DNA of 64,000 nt, taken from positions 152,258 through 216,257 of the forward strand of contig NZ_JOJL01000023.1 in NCBI RefSeq assembly GCF_000721705.1, written 5' to 3'. The DNA comes from Actinoplanes subtropicus. Lineage in GTDB: Bacteria; Actinomycetota; Actinomycetes; Mycobacteriales; Micromonosporaceae. Position numbers and translations under genes: made by a program. The notes below the pieces were generated by a model. The model was not told the origin of the DNA. It ran no database searches and saw only the letters and a list, made by a program, of their open reading frames with translations. This document shows positions 44,019 through 53,938 of this stretch, piece after piece; position 1 is the stretch's first letter; each line of letters opens with the position of its first letter.

Positions 44019-44127
44019 TACGGCTCGCCTGGTTTGATCAGCCCACGGGGGCTCGCCCGGTTTGATCAGCGGAACGGCTCAGCCAGGGATTGCCGATCCC
44101 TGGCTGGAACGTCCAGCGGCGGTCACC

Positions 44128-44976
44128 ATGGAGATCATGCAGAAGAAGGAGCTGGCGGAGTTCCTGCGCCGGCGGCGCGAAACGCTGCAACCCGGCGACG
44201 TCGGCCTGTTGTCCGGCCCGCGTCGGCGTACCGGAGGGCTACGCCGCGAGGAGGTCGCGCAGCTCGCCGGCATGTCCACCGACTACTACGCCCGGCTCGA
44301 ACAGCAGCGCGGCCCGCAGCCCTCCGTCCAGATCGCCACCGCCCTCGCCCGCGCATTGCGCCTGACCCTGGACGAACGCGACCACCTCTTCGGCCTCATC
44401 GGCCACAACGCCCCCGCCCGTTTCCACAATTGCGAGCACGTCAGCCCCACCCTGCTGCGGGTCCTCGACCGGCTCGACGACACCCCCGCCCTGGTGCTCT
44501 CCGACCTGGCCGACGTCCTGGCGCAGAACCCGGTCTCTGTCGCCCTGACCAGGGATCAGACCCGCCATACCGGCCTGGCCCGCAGCGCCTACTACCGCTG
44601 GTTCACCGACCCGACCGAACGCCTGTTCTATCCCGAAGAAGACCACCTGGACCTCGGCCGCACCCATGTGGCCCTGCTGCGCGCGGCGCTGACCACCGGC
44701 AGTGACACCCACCGAGCCGCCCGGATCGTCGCCGAACTCCAGCAACACAGCCCCGAGTTCGTCAGCCTCTGGCAACGGCAGGAGGTCGCCCAGCGCTACG
44801 ACGACCACAAGAGCTTCGTGCATCCCGAACTCGGCCGCATCGACCTCGACTGCGAGTTCCTGTACGCCGAGAACCGCGCTCAGACTCTCATCGTGCTGAC
44901 CGCACGCCCTGGCACGGAGAGCCACACCAAACTCCAACTACTGTCCGTAATCGGGCACGAGCAGCTCACTTCCTGA
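44128..44976 (+). CDS. XRE-family regulator with MmyB/MLTR ligand domain (copy 1)
   Basis: About 282 residues. The helix-turn-helix is GGLRREEVAQLAGMSTDYYARLEQQRGPQPSVQIATAL in the first 75 residues. The C-terminal MLTR-type domain (from about 100) contains PTLLRVLDRLDDTPALVLSDLADVLAQNPVSVAL, RWFTDPTERLFYP, LQQHSPEFVSLWQRQEV and HPELGRIDLDCEFL. This domain binds fatty-acid-like ligands in related proteins. Divergent from SDR 1. ATG 44137 aligns best with the paralogue; ATG 44128 adds three residues. Confidence 0.92.
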   Translation: MEIMQKKELAEFLRRRRETLQPGDVGLLSGPRRRTGGLRREEVAQLAGMSTDYYARLEQQRGPQPSVQIATALARALRLTLDERDHLFGLIGHNAPARFHNCEHVSPTLLRVLDRLDDTPALVLSDLADVLAQNPVSVALTRDQTRHTGLARSAYYRWFTDPTERLFYPEEDHLDLGRTHVALLRAALTTGSDTHRAARIVAELQQHSPEFVSLWQRQEVAQRYDDHKSFVHPELGRIDLDCEFLYAENRAQTLIVLTARPGTESHTKLQLLSVIGHEQLTS

Positions 44977-45075
44977 CCGCCGGGTCACGATCACGCGCCC
45001 ACCCATCGGGGGGCGGTACCCGCCGTACACCTCGGCGCGGTCCTGCTCCATCAATCCATGAGTTAGGAAACAGAC

Positions 45076-45792
45076 ATGCCCACCCTCGGGATCATCGGAA
45101 GCGGAAACATCGGCGCAGCCGTCGCGCGTCTCGCGGTAGCGGCCGGTATTCCCGTCGTGGTGTCGAACTCCCGCGGCCCGCAGAGCCTCGCCGGCCTCAT
45201 CGCCGAGCTGGGCCCGCTGGCCTCGGCCGGCACCGTCGAGCAGGCGGCCCAGGCCGGTGACCTCGTCGTGCTGTCGGTACCGCTCACCGCGCACACCGCC
45301 GTCCCGGCAGCACCGCTGGCGGGCAAGATCGTGCTGGACACCAGCAACTACTACCCGTTCCGTGACGGCCGGATCGCCGAGCTGGACGAAGGCAAGCTCA
45401 CCACCAGCGAGCTGGTGCACCGGCACCTCGACGCAGCGCGGCTGGTCAAAGCGTTCAACAACATCCTGGCCCACCACATCCCCCAGCTGGCCCGCCCCTC
45501 CGGCGCGGCCGACCGCACCGCACTGCCGGTCGCCGGTGACGATGCTGGAGCGAACGCCGACGCGGCGACGCTGATCGACCGGCTCGGCTTCGACACCGTG
45601 GACGCCGGCCCGCTGGCGCAGAGCTGGCGCTTCGAACCGGAAGCCGCAGCCTACACACGCCTCTACCTCGCCGATCCGGCCACGCCCGCTGAAGAGATGC
45701 TCCAGGCGCCCGGCCGGCTCGTGCCCGCCGCGGAACTGCGACGGGCTCTGCAAGCAGCCCGGCGGGTATCGGTAGCCGACCGGACCTTCTGA
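45076..45792 (+). CDS. F420-dependent NADP reductase-like protein
   Basis: 238 residues. An N-terminal Rossmann fold (GIIGSGNIGAAVARLAV, VVVSNSRGPQSL) leads to the family pattern VLSVPLTAHTAVPAAPLAGKIVLDTSNYYPFRDG, VKAFNNILAHHI and LPVAGDDAGANADAATLIDRLGFDTVDAGPLAQSWRFEP. It moves hydride between NADP and F420 or another acceptor. Its presence beside a Ddn-like gene and SDRs suggests a shared redox role. RBS GGAAA; it is downstream of XRE 1 in the same direction with a 99-base gap. Confidence 0.88.
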   Translation: MPTLGIIGSGNIGAAVARLAVAAGIPVVVSNSRGPQSLAGLIAELGPLASAGTVEQAAQAGDLVVLSVPLTAHTAVPAAPLAGKIVLDTSNYYPFRDGRIAELDEGKLTTSELVHRHLDAARLVKAFNNILAHHIPQLARPSGAADRTALPVAGDDAGANADAATLIDRLGFDTVDAGPLAQSWRFEPEAAAYTRLYLADPATPAEEMLQAPGRLVPAAELRRALQAARRVSVADRTF

Positions 45793-46086
45793 CAGACGCC
45801 ACGACGGCACCCCCACGAGGTCCTGCCGCCGGTTACGGCCGAGTGTGGCGGTTCGGCTGTCGATGCGACTCAGGGATGGCACCACGCGGGCGGCTGAGCT
45901 GAAATTCTGCCGCCTGCGGCTGTCGCGCGCTATCCCACGGTTCCGCATGGTAGGTGTGACCGCCCGCCGATGCGGTGTCAGCCGTGGAAGCAACGCCGGT
46001 CGTGTCCGTGCCGGCGTCCGGTCGGTTGTGTACGGTGCGTTGCGGCAGGACGCCCCCGCTGGGCGACCGGACGCTCGCCGCCGCGG

Positions 46087-46231
46087 CCAGATCGCCCGGT
46101 ACGTCCGCCTCGTTGACGAGTTCCCCATCACCGTCAACGGCAAGGTTCGCAAAAGTCGACATGAGCGCCGCGGTCGCTCGAACTCCTCGGGCTACGCCAC
46201 CCGAGCGGGACGCCTGACTGCGAGCCGGTGA
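46087..46231 (+). pseudogene. C-terminal remnant of an AMP-forming acyl-CoA ligase
   Basis: ARYVRLVDEFPITVNGKVRK is the end motif of FadD-like ligases (usual …YVRFVDEFPxTVTGKVxK), carrying the catalytic Lys. The upstream part of this open frame (from 45845) is not recognisable as ligase. The DNA 45793-46086 holds no other gene I can support. Confidence 0.7.
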
Positions 46232-46319
46232 GTCCACCGTCCCAGGGAGCCGGTCAGGATCGGCGTATCGAGGCGGCGTGTGGGCGCCACTGCACCGGGC
46301 CCCCTGCCCTGCCGGGACG

Positions 46320-47156
46320 TCAGGGGGTGAGCTGCTGGTGCCCGATGACGGAGAGCAGTTCGAGTTTGCTGTGGCTGTCTGTGCCGGGGCGGGTGGTCAG
46401 CACTACCAGAGTTTGGGCGCGGTTCTCGGTGTACAGCAGCTGGGCGTCGACGTCGATGCGGCCGAGTTGGGGATGGAGGATGGTCTTGCAATCGCCGTAG
46501 CGGGCGACCTCCTGAAGTTCCCACATGCGGACGAACTCGGGGCTGTGTTCCTGGAGTTCGGCGAGGATTCGGGCGGCTCGGGGGGTGTCGCTGCCGGCTG
46601 TCAGCGCGGCCCGCAGGCGTGCCGCCTGGGCGCGGCCGTGTTGTTCGTGGGTGTCCTCGGGATACACCAGGCGTTCGGCGGGGTCCATGAACCAGCGGTA
46701 GTAGCCGCTGCGGGCCAGACCGGTGTGGCGGGTCTGGTCGCCGAGTAGCGCGACGGCCAAGGGGTTCATGGCGAGGGTGTCGACCAGGTCGGTCGTTACC
46801 AGGGCCGGGGTGTCGTTCAGGCGGTCCAGGACCCGCAGCAGCGTCGGGCTGACATGGTCGCAGCGCTGAAAGCGGGCCGGGGCGTTGTGGCCGACGAGGA
46901 CGAACAGATGGTCGCGTTCGTCCAGGGTCAGCCGCAGCGCCCGGGCGAGAGCCGTGGTGATCTGGACCGAGGGCTGCGGAGCGCGCTGCTGTTCCAGCCG
47001 GGCGTAGTAGTCGGTGGACATGCCGGCGAGCTGCGCGACCTCCTCGCGGCGCAGTCCCTGCGTACGCCGCCGCGGCCCCTCGACCAGCCCGACGTCGCGG
47101 GGGCACAGAATCTCACGCCGATGCCGCAGGAATTCCGCCAGTTCCTTGCTGTCCAT
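46320..47156 (-). CDS. XRE-family regulator with MmyB/MLTR ligand domain (copy 2)
   Basis: About 278 residues, colinear with copy 1: QGLRREEVAQLAGMSTDYY in the helix-turn-helix, then PTLLRVLDRLNDTPALVTTDLVDTLAMNPLAVAL, YRWFMDPAERLVYPED, LQEHSPEFVRMWELQEV and HPQLGRIDVDAQLL. ATG 47156 (GAGGA upstream) is preferred; ATG 47207 lies inside the operator palindrome. It is divergent from the Ddn-like gene at 47258 with the best copy of the palindrome between. Confidence 0.93.
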   Translation of the reverse strand: MDSKELAEFLRHRREILCPRDVGLVEGPRRRTQGLRREEVAQLAGMSTDYYARLEQQRAPQPSVQITTALARALRLTLDERDHLFVLVGHNAPARFQRCDHVSPTLLRVLDRLNDTPALVTTDLVDTLAMNPLAVALLGDQTRHTGLARSGYYRWFMDPAERLVYPEDTHEQHGRAQAARLRAALTAGSDTPRAARILAELQEHSPEFVRMWELQEVARYGDCKTILHPQLGRIDVDAQLLYTENRAQTLVVLTTRPGTDSHSKLELLSVIGHQQLTP

Positions 47157-47190
47157 GCCGCCATCCTCGCCGCATCCCGCCCGGCTATCC

Positions 47191-47226
47191 AGAGACCGCC
47201 GATCCATGGATCAGCGGTCCTCTCCC
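47191..47226. promoter_or_regulatory. XRE palindromic operator, best-conserved copy
   Basis: GACCGC-C-GATCCATGGATC-A-GCGGTC is a 26-base palindrome with one mismatched pair. It lies 35 bases upstream of XRE 2 and 32 bases before the Ddn-like gene. Confidence 0.8.
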
Positions 47227-47257
47227 ACCCGCGCGAATCCGGTGATTACCTGAGGCC

Positions 47258-47698
47258 ATGCCACTCGAAGGCGACTATGAACCCAGCCCCAGCCAGTGGG
47301 TACGCGACCAGGTAGATCTCTACGAGAGCTCCGGCGGCACCGAAGGCACCCACCCTCGCGGCAGGCCGACGATCCTGCTGACCACCCGCGGCGCAAAGAC
47401 CGGAAAGCTCCGCAAGACTCCCGTGATGCGGGTCGAGCACGAGGGCACGTACGCCGCCGTGGCCTCGCTCGCCGGCGCCCCGAAACACCCGCTCTGGTAT
47501 TTCAACATGGTCGCCAACCCACTGGTCGAACTCCGCGACGCCACGCAGACCTGGGACATGAAAGCTCGGGAGATCCACGGCGAGGAGAAGGCCCTGTGGT
47601 GGCAGCGTTGCTTGGCTGCGTACCCGGATTATGCGGACCATCAGAAGAAGACCGAGCGGGAGATTCCGGTCTTCCTCCTGGAGCCGGTCGAGAACTGA
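47258..47698 (+). CDS. Ddn-like (DUF385) deazaflavin-dependent nitroreductase family protein
   Basis: 146 residues. [54 protein letters not shown] is the family signature (split beta-barrel F420-binding). Related proteins reduce quinones or nitro compounds with F420H2. It is divergent from XRE 2 and shares its operator, so likely induced with it. Downstream (47700-47805) a minus-strand leftover (WEYFDHQMRHLAEMIGVGL) could not be assigned. Confidence 0.9.
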   Translation: MPLEGDYEPSPSQWVRDQVDLYESSGGTEGTHPRGRPTILLTTRGAKTGKLRKTPVMRVEHEGTYAAVASLAGAPKHPLWYFNMVANPLVELRDATQTWDMKAREIHGEEKALWWQRCLAAYPDYADHQKKTEREIPVFLLEPVEN

Positions 47699-47815
47699 CT
47701 CGCCCCCGGGCCCGGCCTGTCGCGCTTCGATGCGGTCAGGTCGGGTTGGGTCAGTCCGACGCCGATCATCTCGGCCAGGTGGCGCATCTGATGGTCGAAG
47801 TACTCCCATGCCGCG

Positions 47816-48300
47816 GTCAACCTGGAGGCGCTGGCCTGGATCGCGGCCAGCGGGCAGCACCATTACCGAGCCGCCACCTTGCTCGGCGCCGCCGACGCCC
47901 TGTGGACGGAGATCGGCACACCCGCGCCGTGCGCGCCGACATGGTTGGCCACCACCGGGCATGCGAGGGGCAGACCCGCGCCGGCTTCGGGGAGGCGGCA
48001 TTCGCTGACGTCGTCGCTCGCGGCCGGTCGCTGTCTTACCACGACGCCATCACGTACGCCCTCAACGAGCGGAGCGGGCCGCCGGTACCGCCCCGTCGGA
48101 GGCTGCGAATCCGCTGACCCGCCGGGAGTGCGAGGTCGCCGACCTTATCGCCCAGGGACTGAGCAACAAGGACATCGCCACCAGACTGGTCATCTCCCAG
48201 CGCACAGCCGAGAGCCACGTCGAGCACATCCTGACCAAGCTCGGCGTGACGAACCGAGCCCAGGTCGCCGCCTGGAAGGCGACCCAACAGTCACACAGCA
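47816..48300 (+). pseudogene. LuxR-family regulator, C-terminal remnant with frameshifts
   Basis: Three frames together give a normal protein end: NLEALAWIAASGQHHYRAATLLGAADALW, then [26 protein letters not shown], then [28 protein letters not shown] and [18 protein letters not shown] of a LuxR helix-turn-helix. The large N-terminal ATPase part is absent. Confidence 0.82.
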
Positions 48301-48620
48301 CGTCGGTGCCGGCGGAGATGAGGTCGACGTGCGAGGTGTCGGGCCAGCGTGGTGGCGAGTTGTTCTGCCACGTCGGGAGTGCAGCGCAGCCGGACGATCC
48401 AGCTCTGGCGGCCCCGCAGCCTCTCGTCGGTCATGCCGACGATCCTGAATCCGGCGGTGGTGCGCAGTTTGCGAAGCTGCGGGCGACGGTCTGGTCGGAC
48501 ACTTCGAGGATCTCGACGATACAGCTGAACGGCGCCCGCCCGTCCACCTGGAGCGCGTGCAGCAGCTTCGATCAAGCGCGTCGGTCGAAGAAGGCTGCAT
48601 CGATGGCTCGCGTTTCGAGC
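48280..48620 (-). pseudogene. Lrp/AsnC-family regulator remnant with frameshifts
   Basis: Reconstructed pieces are [20 protein letters not shown] with [11 protein letters not shown] (helix-turn-helix), then [18 protein letters not shown] and [25 protein letters not shown], then [14 protein letters not shown]. At least three shifts separate them. Its 3' end overlaps that of the LuxR remnant. Confidence 0.72.
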
Positions 48621-48799
48621 GGGTGATGTTCACGTCATGTCCTACGACAGCGCTGGGTGTCCTGGGACCGGAAGGGTCCGGTCCAGGCCGCTGCGTGGCG
48701 CTGTGCCCGTCCCTACGGTCGGCGCGTGTGCCGGCGCTGGCTATCCGGCTGCTGAGTCGTGCCGGTACGTCGGGTGTTGCCTCGGCGCGGGGCCGGCGC

Positions 48800-50527
48800 T
48801 CAGGAGGGGCGGCTGCCTGCGGGCGGTACCGTCCGAGTGTCGGCGGTGGGCAGGTCGGGGTTGCGTTGGCCTTGGACGGAGGAAGCCGGGCCTGCGGCCG
48901 GCGGGGCCGGCAGCTGGGGCCGGCGCAGCAGGACGAATCCCACTACGGCGACCAGCAGGGTCAGGACGGCCGCGACGACCAGACAGAGGTGAAGACCGTC
49001 GATGAACGCCTGCGACAGGGCGCCGAGGACACGCGGGGCGTCCGCGCCCAGGCGAAGCCCGCCGACCGCACGCAGTCCGCCGGAGTCCGCGGCCTCGGTG
49101 ACGCGCCGGACCGTCGCCCCGCCCAGCCCCGCGTCGGTGAGGTGTCCGGGCAGAGCGTCCACGGCCCGAGAGGACAGCAGCGCGCCCAGGACAGCCGGGC
49201 CGAGGGCGGCGCCGAGCTGACGGAAGGCGTTGTTGGCGGCGGCGGCCATACCGGCCTGGTGGAACGGCACCGAACTGACGGCGGTGGCGGTCATCGGGGT
49301 CATGACGAAAGACACGCCCAGGCCGAGCAGGGCCAGTCGCCAGGCTAGTGAACCGAACGAGGTGCCGGCTCCGATCGTGGTCAGCGATAGCATCCCGACC
49401 GCCGTGACCAGCAGGCCGCCGGGAATCAGCACCCGAGCAGACACCCGGTGCACCAGGCGCCCCATGGGGACACCGAGGACCAGCGGCACCAGGCACGCCA
49501 CCAGCAGCCGCCAGCCCGATTCGAGGGTTCTGAGGTGCTGGACCATGCCGAAGTAGAGGCTGAGGGCGAAGAAAGACCCGATGAGCCCGAGGAAACTGAT
49601 CAGGGCGATCAGTGCGGTGGCGGTGAAGGAGGGGCTGCGGAACAGTGTCAGGTCCAGCATCGGGCTCGGGCTGCGCCGCTCCACCAGGACGAAAGCGACC
49701 GATGCGACAACGGCGGTGGACAGGGCAAGCATCACCTTCGTACCGGTGAAGGAGTCGGCGCCGGCCTCGATGATCCCGTAGACCAGAGCGGTGATGGCCA
49801 GCGCGGCGGTGAGCTGGCCGGGCCAGTCCAGTCGGCGCGTGCCTGGGGCACGGGAGTCGGTGAGCAGCTTCGTCGAGACGACCAGCGCGAGCCATGAGAC
49901 GGGGATGGGCAGCAGGAAGAGCCAGCGCCACGCGAAGTGCTCGAGGATCACGCCCGCGATGACGGGGCCGAATGCGAGGGCGGCCATCAGGGAGGTCGCC
50001 CACACGCCGATGAACCTCCCGCGCTCGCGCGGGTCGGGAACTGCGTGGCTGATCAGAGCCAGGGTCGTGGGCAGCAATGCGGCCGCGCCCAGGCCGGCGA
50101 GGGCCTGCCCGGCCCAGACGACCTCGATCGACTGGGCGCACAGTGCGATCAGGGCACCCAGACCGCTGAAGGCCAGGCCTGCCTGGAAGACCTTCTTACG
50201 GCCGTGCACATCACCGAAGACGCCCGCGGTGAGGATGAGCGCGGCCATGGGCAGCACGAACGCGACGCTCACCCAGGACAACTGCGAGGTCGATGTGTCC
50301 AGCGCCCGCTGAATGGCGGGCAAGCTCGCCGAGACGGCGGTCACCGGCAGATAGGCGACGAACACGCCGACGCAGGCCATGACGAGCGTGGCCGCCCGCC
50401 GGTCCTGCGGCGCGTTCGCCGTGGTCGTGACGTTCACGAAAGACTCTCTCCCGGGAGACGCGCCGGCGAGGGCGCGGGCGAAGGTGGTCATGATCAGTCC
50501 TTGTGCGGGAAGGGGGTGCTCTGTCAC
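48800..50527 (-). CDS. MFS transporter, DHA2 (14-TM) family
   Basis: 575 residues with about 14 membrane helices. The motif-A-like loop is GVFGDVHGRKKVFQAGLA, motif C-like GFGPVIAGVI reads ALAFGPVIAGVILEHFAWRWLFLLPIPVS, and LDWPGQLTAAL follows as in EmrB/QacA relatives. It is likely a proton-driven drug or metabolite exporter. The GTG start overlaps the stop of the XdhC-like gene by four bases (GTGA), so it is translated with the aldehyde oxidoreductase operon and may export its product (inference). Confidence 0.91.
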   Translation of the reverse strand: MTEHPLPAQGLIMTTFARALAGASPGRESFVNVTTTANAPQDRRAATLVMACVGVFVAYLPVTAVSASLPAIQRALDTSTSQLSWVSVAFVLPMAALILTAGVFGDVHGRKKVFQAGLAFSGLGALIALCAQSIEVVWAGQALAGLGAAALLPTTLALISHAVPDPRERGRFIGVWATSLMAALAFGPVIAGVILEHFAWRWLFLLPIPVSWLALVVSTKLLTDSRAPGTRRLDWPGQLTAALAITALVYGIIEAGADSFTGTKVMLALSTAVVASVAFVLVERRSPSPMLDLTLFRSPSFTATALIALISFLGLIGSFFALSLYFGMVQHLRTLESGWRLLVACLVPLVLGVPMGRLVHRVSARVLIPGGLLVTAVGMLSLTTIGAGTSFGSLAWRLALLGLGVSFVMTPMTATAVSSVPFHQAGMAAAANNAFRQLGAALGPAVLGALLSSRAVDALPGHLTDAGLGGATVRRVTEAADSGGLRAVGGLRLGADAPRVLGALSQAFIDGLHLCLVVAAVLTLLVAVVGFVLLRRPQLPAPPAAGPASSVQGQRNPDLPTADTRTVPPAGSRPS

Positions 50528-51687
50528 GGCGTCAGTAGCGGGCCTTGCGGGGCACGACGCTCGTCGACTGCCTGGTCACCCAGCCGGTGGATCGGGCCGG
50601 TGCCCAGGGTCAAGGACCGGCCCGTGCCCTGGTTGGCGTGGGCGATGATCTCCGCGGTGATGGAGATCGCCGTCTCCTCAGGCGTGCGCGCACCGAGGTC
50701 GAGACCGATCGGGGAGCGCAGCCGAGCCAATCGGTCCGGCGCGACGCCCGCCTCGCGCAGGAGACGTAGGCGTTCATCGTGCGTCCGCCGGGATCCCATC
50801 GCGCCCACGTAACCGACGGGCAGATCGAGTGCCAGCTGCAGCAGGGGAATGTCGAACTTGGAGTCGTGGGTGAGGACGCAGACGGCGGTACGGCCGTCCA
50901 CCTCGGTGCGCTCCAGGTAGCGGTGCGGCCAGTCGACCACGACCTCGTCCGCGTGCGGGAAGCGGGCCGCGGTGGCGAAGACGGGGCGGGCGTCGCACAC
51001 GGTGACCCGATAGCCGAGGAAGCGGCCGGCCTGGCTGAGCGCGGCGGCGAAGTCGACCGCGCCGAAGATCAGCATGCAGGGGCGGGTTGCGGCCACGTGG
51101 ACAAGGACGGACAGCCGATCGGGGCAGGTGCCCGCGTCCCCGCCGAGCGAGACGAGCACGGTGCGTCCCGCCCGCAGCTGGGCGGCGGCCCGGTCCGCCA
51201 CCGCCTGGCCTGTTGGCCCTGCGGCCATCGTCGCGTCGGCGATCCAGCTGTCACCGAGAACGCTCAGGGTGGCGCCGATCAGTCGGTCGGGCCCGTCGAC
51301 GACTTGTGCCACGGCGGCGGGTCGGCCTCCGGCGATCTCGGCCAGGGCCGCGCCGAGATGCGGCCGGGTCGCGGGGTTGATGCGCTGGACGAGGACGTCG
51401 AGTTCGCCGCCGCAGGTCAGGCCCACGGCGAAGGCGTCGTCGTCGGAGTAGCCGAACCAGGCGCGCCGGGGAGGACTCTGGTCGAGGAGCACCTCTTGGC
51501 ACAGTTCGTAGACCGTGCCCTCGACACAGCCGCCGGAGATGCTGCCGACGGCGTTGCCGTCCTCGTCTACGGCGAGCGACGTACCGACGGGCAGGGGTGC
51601 GCTTCCGGTGACGTTGACGACGGTGGCCAGGGCGAAGGGGCGTTTCTCGCGGCACCAGCGGTGCAGTGTGTCCGCGATATTCAGCAT
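50524..51687 (-). CDS. paoD: XdhC/PaoD-like molybdenum cofactor insertion protein
   Basis: 387 residues. The N-terminal XdhC/CoxI part has LATVVNVTGSAPLPVGTSLAVDEDGNAVGSISGGCVEG, and the C-terminal Rossmann part has PCMLIFGAVDFAAALSQAGRFLGY, LTHDSKFDIPLLQLAL and VGYVGAMGSRRTHDERLRLL. Such proteins bind, sulfurate and insert MCD/Moco into the catalytic subunit, here PaoC, encoded 76 bases upstream. The order paoA-B-C-D matches the enterobacterial operon. Confidence 0.9.
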   Translation of the reverse strand: MLNIADTLHRWCREKRPFALATVVNVTGSAPLPVGTSLAVDEDGNAVGSISGGCVEGTVYELCQEVLLDQSPPRRAWFGYSDDDAFAVGLTCGGELDVLVQRINPATRPHLGAALAEIAGGRPAAVAQVVDGPDRLIGATLSVLGDSWIADATMAAGPTGQAVADRAAAQLRAGRTVLVSLGGDAGTCPDRLSVLVHVAATRPCMLIFGAVDFAAALSQAGRFLGYRVTVCDARPVFATAARFPHADEVVVDWPHRYLERTEVDGRTAVCVLTHDSKFDIPLLQLALDLPVGYVGAMGSRRTHDERLRLLREAGVAPDRLARLRSPIGLDLGARTPEETAISITAEIIAHANQGTGRSLTLGTGPIHRLGDQAVDERRAPQGPLLTP

Positions 51688-51763
51688 GGTCGTCCTCCGG
51701 AATCGCCGTGGGCAGGGGTGGGGCGGGCGTTCCTGCCCGGAATGGTCCCGACGAGTTGACGGC

Positions 51764-53938
51764 CTACATCACGTCTTCGATCCGGATGGGCAGCCGGTTC
51801 TGTCGCTGTCCGGTGGCGTGGAAGACCGCGTTGGCGACAGCGGCTGCCACGCCGATCATCGTGAGCTCGCCGAGGCCCTTGACCCCGACCTCGCTCAGGA
51901 GCAGGTCGGGCTCGTCGATGAAGTCGAAGTCGATCTCCGCTATGTCGGCGTTGACCGCGACGGGGTATTCCTCCAGCGTGGTGTTGAGGAATCCGCCGAA
52001 GCGCGGGTCGACCTCGCTCGACTCCCGCAGCGCCTCGCTGATGCCCCAGATCACGCCACCGCGGACCTGACTGGCCGCGGTGACCGGGCTGGCGACCCGG
52101 CCGCAGTCGGCCACGCAGAGCGCCCTGGGCACTCGGATGCGTCGTGTCGTGGCCTCGATGCGGACCTCGACGAAGTGAGCGGCCCAGCTGAAGGCGGTGA
52201 AGTCCGGGAAGACCGGACCCGCAGCGGAGAACAGGCCGGCCCGGGAACGGTCGAGCATTTCGGGGGGCTGGCCCGGTCCCACAGAGGTCACCTCCACCTC
52301 CGGCGACCCGTGCCCGGTGGCTCGAACCGCGGCTGCCACCTCCACTGTCCCGGTGTCACCCGCGCCGAGCCGCTTGCGCAGCTCGCGCAGTGCCTTGTGC
52401 ACCGCGGGCAACGCGGTCGCGGTGCCCCACGCGCCGGCGGTGAGATGCTGCGGCGCGACGCGCGTGTCACCGACCCGGACGACGACGTCCTGGACGGGAA
52501 CACCGAGGTCCTGCGCGACCAGCAGAGCGATGGCAGAGCGGATGCCCTGCCCCATCTCGTGGCCGTCGACGCCGACGGTCACCCGGCCGTCGGCTCCCGC
52601 GGACATCCGGGCCACGGCCGGAGCGACCAGGACCGGGTGAGCGCCGACAGCGACGCCCAGGCCCACCAACGATCCGTCAGCGGCACGCATCGACCCCGGC
52701 CGCGGATCCCGCTTCTGCCATCCGAACCGCTCCGCACCCCGCGTCAGACACTGCGCCAGGTGGCGGGAGGAGAAAGGCAGACCGGTGACCGGGTCCGTGG
52801 CGGTGTCGTTGGCCAACCGCAGCTCGACGGGGTCCTGGCCGGTCGCGTAGGCCAGTACGTCGACGGCCGACTCGAACGCGAAGCTGGCCGGGCCCTCGTT
52901 CGGGGCCCTCATGAATCCCGGCGTCTGGACGTCGGTCTGCACCAGGCGCTGACGTCCCCCGAAGTTGGGTACCGCGTACAGCCGCGACGTTATCTCCGTG
53001 TACATGGCGGGGTACAGGTCATGGCGCGACGTCTGGTGATCCGCGTCATGCAGGGCGGCCAGGAGCCGCCCCGATGGGTCGGCGCCGAGCCGGATGCGAT
53101 GCCGACTGACCGGCCGGAAGCTGCCGGTGTGGAACGTCTGCCGGCGCGGAATGACCAGCTTGACCGGACGCCTCAGCCGGCGTGCGGCGAGCGCCAGCGG
53201 CCCGATGTGCGGCTGCAGCGCGTTCCGGGATCCGAATCCGCCGCCGATGTACGGCGAGATCACGTCGACGTCGGCCGGATCCAGGTTCAGTTGCGCGGCG
53301 ACTCCGTGCCGCAGCGCGCCGGCGTTCTGGGTGCTCTCGTGCACGACGAGCCGGTCGCCCTTCCATTGCACGACTGAACTGATCAGTTCCATCGGGACCT
53401 GGTGCTGGGCCGGGTGCAGGTAGGTCTCGTCGATCTGCACCGGACTCGCCGCGTACGCGGTCTCGGCGTCGCCCACCTTGACGTCGGGAAACCAGGGCAG
53501 GGCTTCTTCCTGCAGGACGGAGGTGGCGCCTTCGTCGTCGATTCCGACGGCGAACGGCTCGATCTCGTAGCGGGCCCGGACAAGGTCCGCCGCCTCGGTG
53601 GCGGCGACCAGGGTGTCGGCGACGATCAACGCGATCGGCTGGCCTCGATAGGCGACGACATCGCTGAGCAGCGGCTGCAGGCTCTGAAAGGCGAAACCTC
53701 CACCCATCAGGAACCCGGGGCCGCGCAGTTCGTCCTCGTCGAACCGGGTCAGGACCAGACGGACACCGGGTACCGCCTCGGCCGCTGCGGTGTCGATGGA
53801 CACCGTGCGGCCCTTGCCGATCGTGGCCACGGCGAACATGGCATACGCCAGGTCGTCCGGGACCCGGTCGGCGCCGTAGCTGGCGGTGCCGGTGACCTTC
53901 TCGTGGGCGTCGACGCGACCCAGGTCCGGGGTCTTCAT
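51764..53938 (-). CDS. paoC: Aldehyde oxidoreductase molybdenum-binding subunit (PaoC/YagR-like)
   Basis: 724 residues, near the 732 of E. coli PaoC. It starts with the aldehyde oxidase a/b hammerhead (GRVDAHEKVTGTASYGADRV). Moco-binding pieces include GGGFGSRNALQPH, VQTPGFMRAPNEGPASFAFE and VDGHEMGQGIRSAIALLVAQ. The catalytic Glu is in GVKGLGELTMIG near residue 690. It oxidises aldehydes, often aromatic, to acids. Its ATG overlaps the FAD-subunit stop by four bases. Confidence 0.93.
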   Translation of the reverse strand: MKTPDLGRVDAHEKVTGTASYGADRVPDDLAYAMFAVATIGKGRTVSIDTAAAEAVPGVRLVLTRFDEDELRGPGFLMGGGFAFQSLQPLLSDVVAYRGQPIALIVADTLVAATEAADLVRARYEIEPFAVGIDDEGATSVLQEEALPWFPDVKVGDAETAYAASPVQIDETYLHPAQHQVPMELISSVVQWKGDRLVVHESTQNAGALRHGVAAQLNLDPADVDVISPYIGGGFGSRNALQPHIGPLALAARRLRRPVKLVIPRRQTFHTGSFRPVSRHRIRLGADPSGRLLAALHDADHQTSRHDLYPAMYTEITSRLYAVPNFGGRQRLVQTDVQTPGFMRAPNEGPASFAFESAVDVLAYATGQDPVELRLANDTATDPVTGLPFSSRHLAQCLTRGAERFGWQKRDPRPGSMRAADGSLVGLGVAVGAHPVLVAPAVARMSAGADGRVTVGVDGHEMGQGIRSAIALLVAQDLGVPVQDVVVRVGDTRVAPQHLTAGAWGTATALPAVHKALRELRKRLGAGDTGTVEVAAAVRATGHGSPEVEVTSVGPGQPPEMLDRSRAGLFSAAGPVFPDFTAFSWAAHFVEVRIEATTRRIRVPRALCVADCGRVASPVTAASQVRGGVIWGISEALRESSEVDPRFGGFLNTTLEEYPVAVNADIAEIDFDFIDEPDLLLSEVGVKGLGELTMIGVAAAVANAVFHATGQRQNRLPIRIEDVM

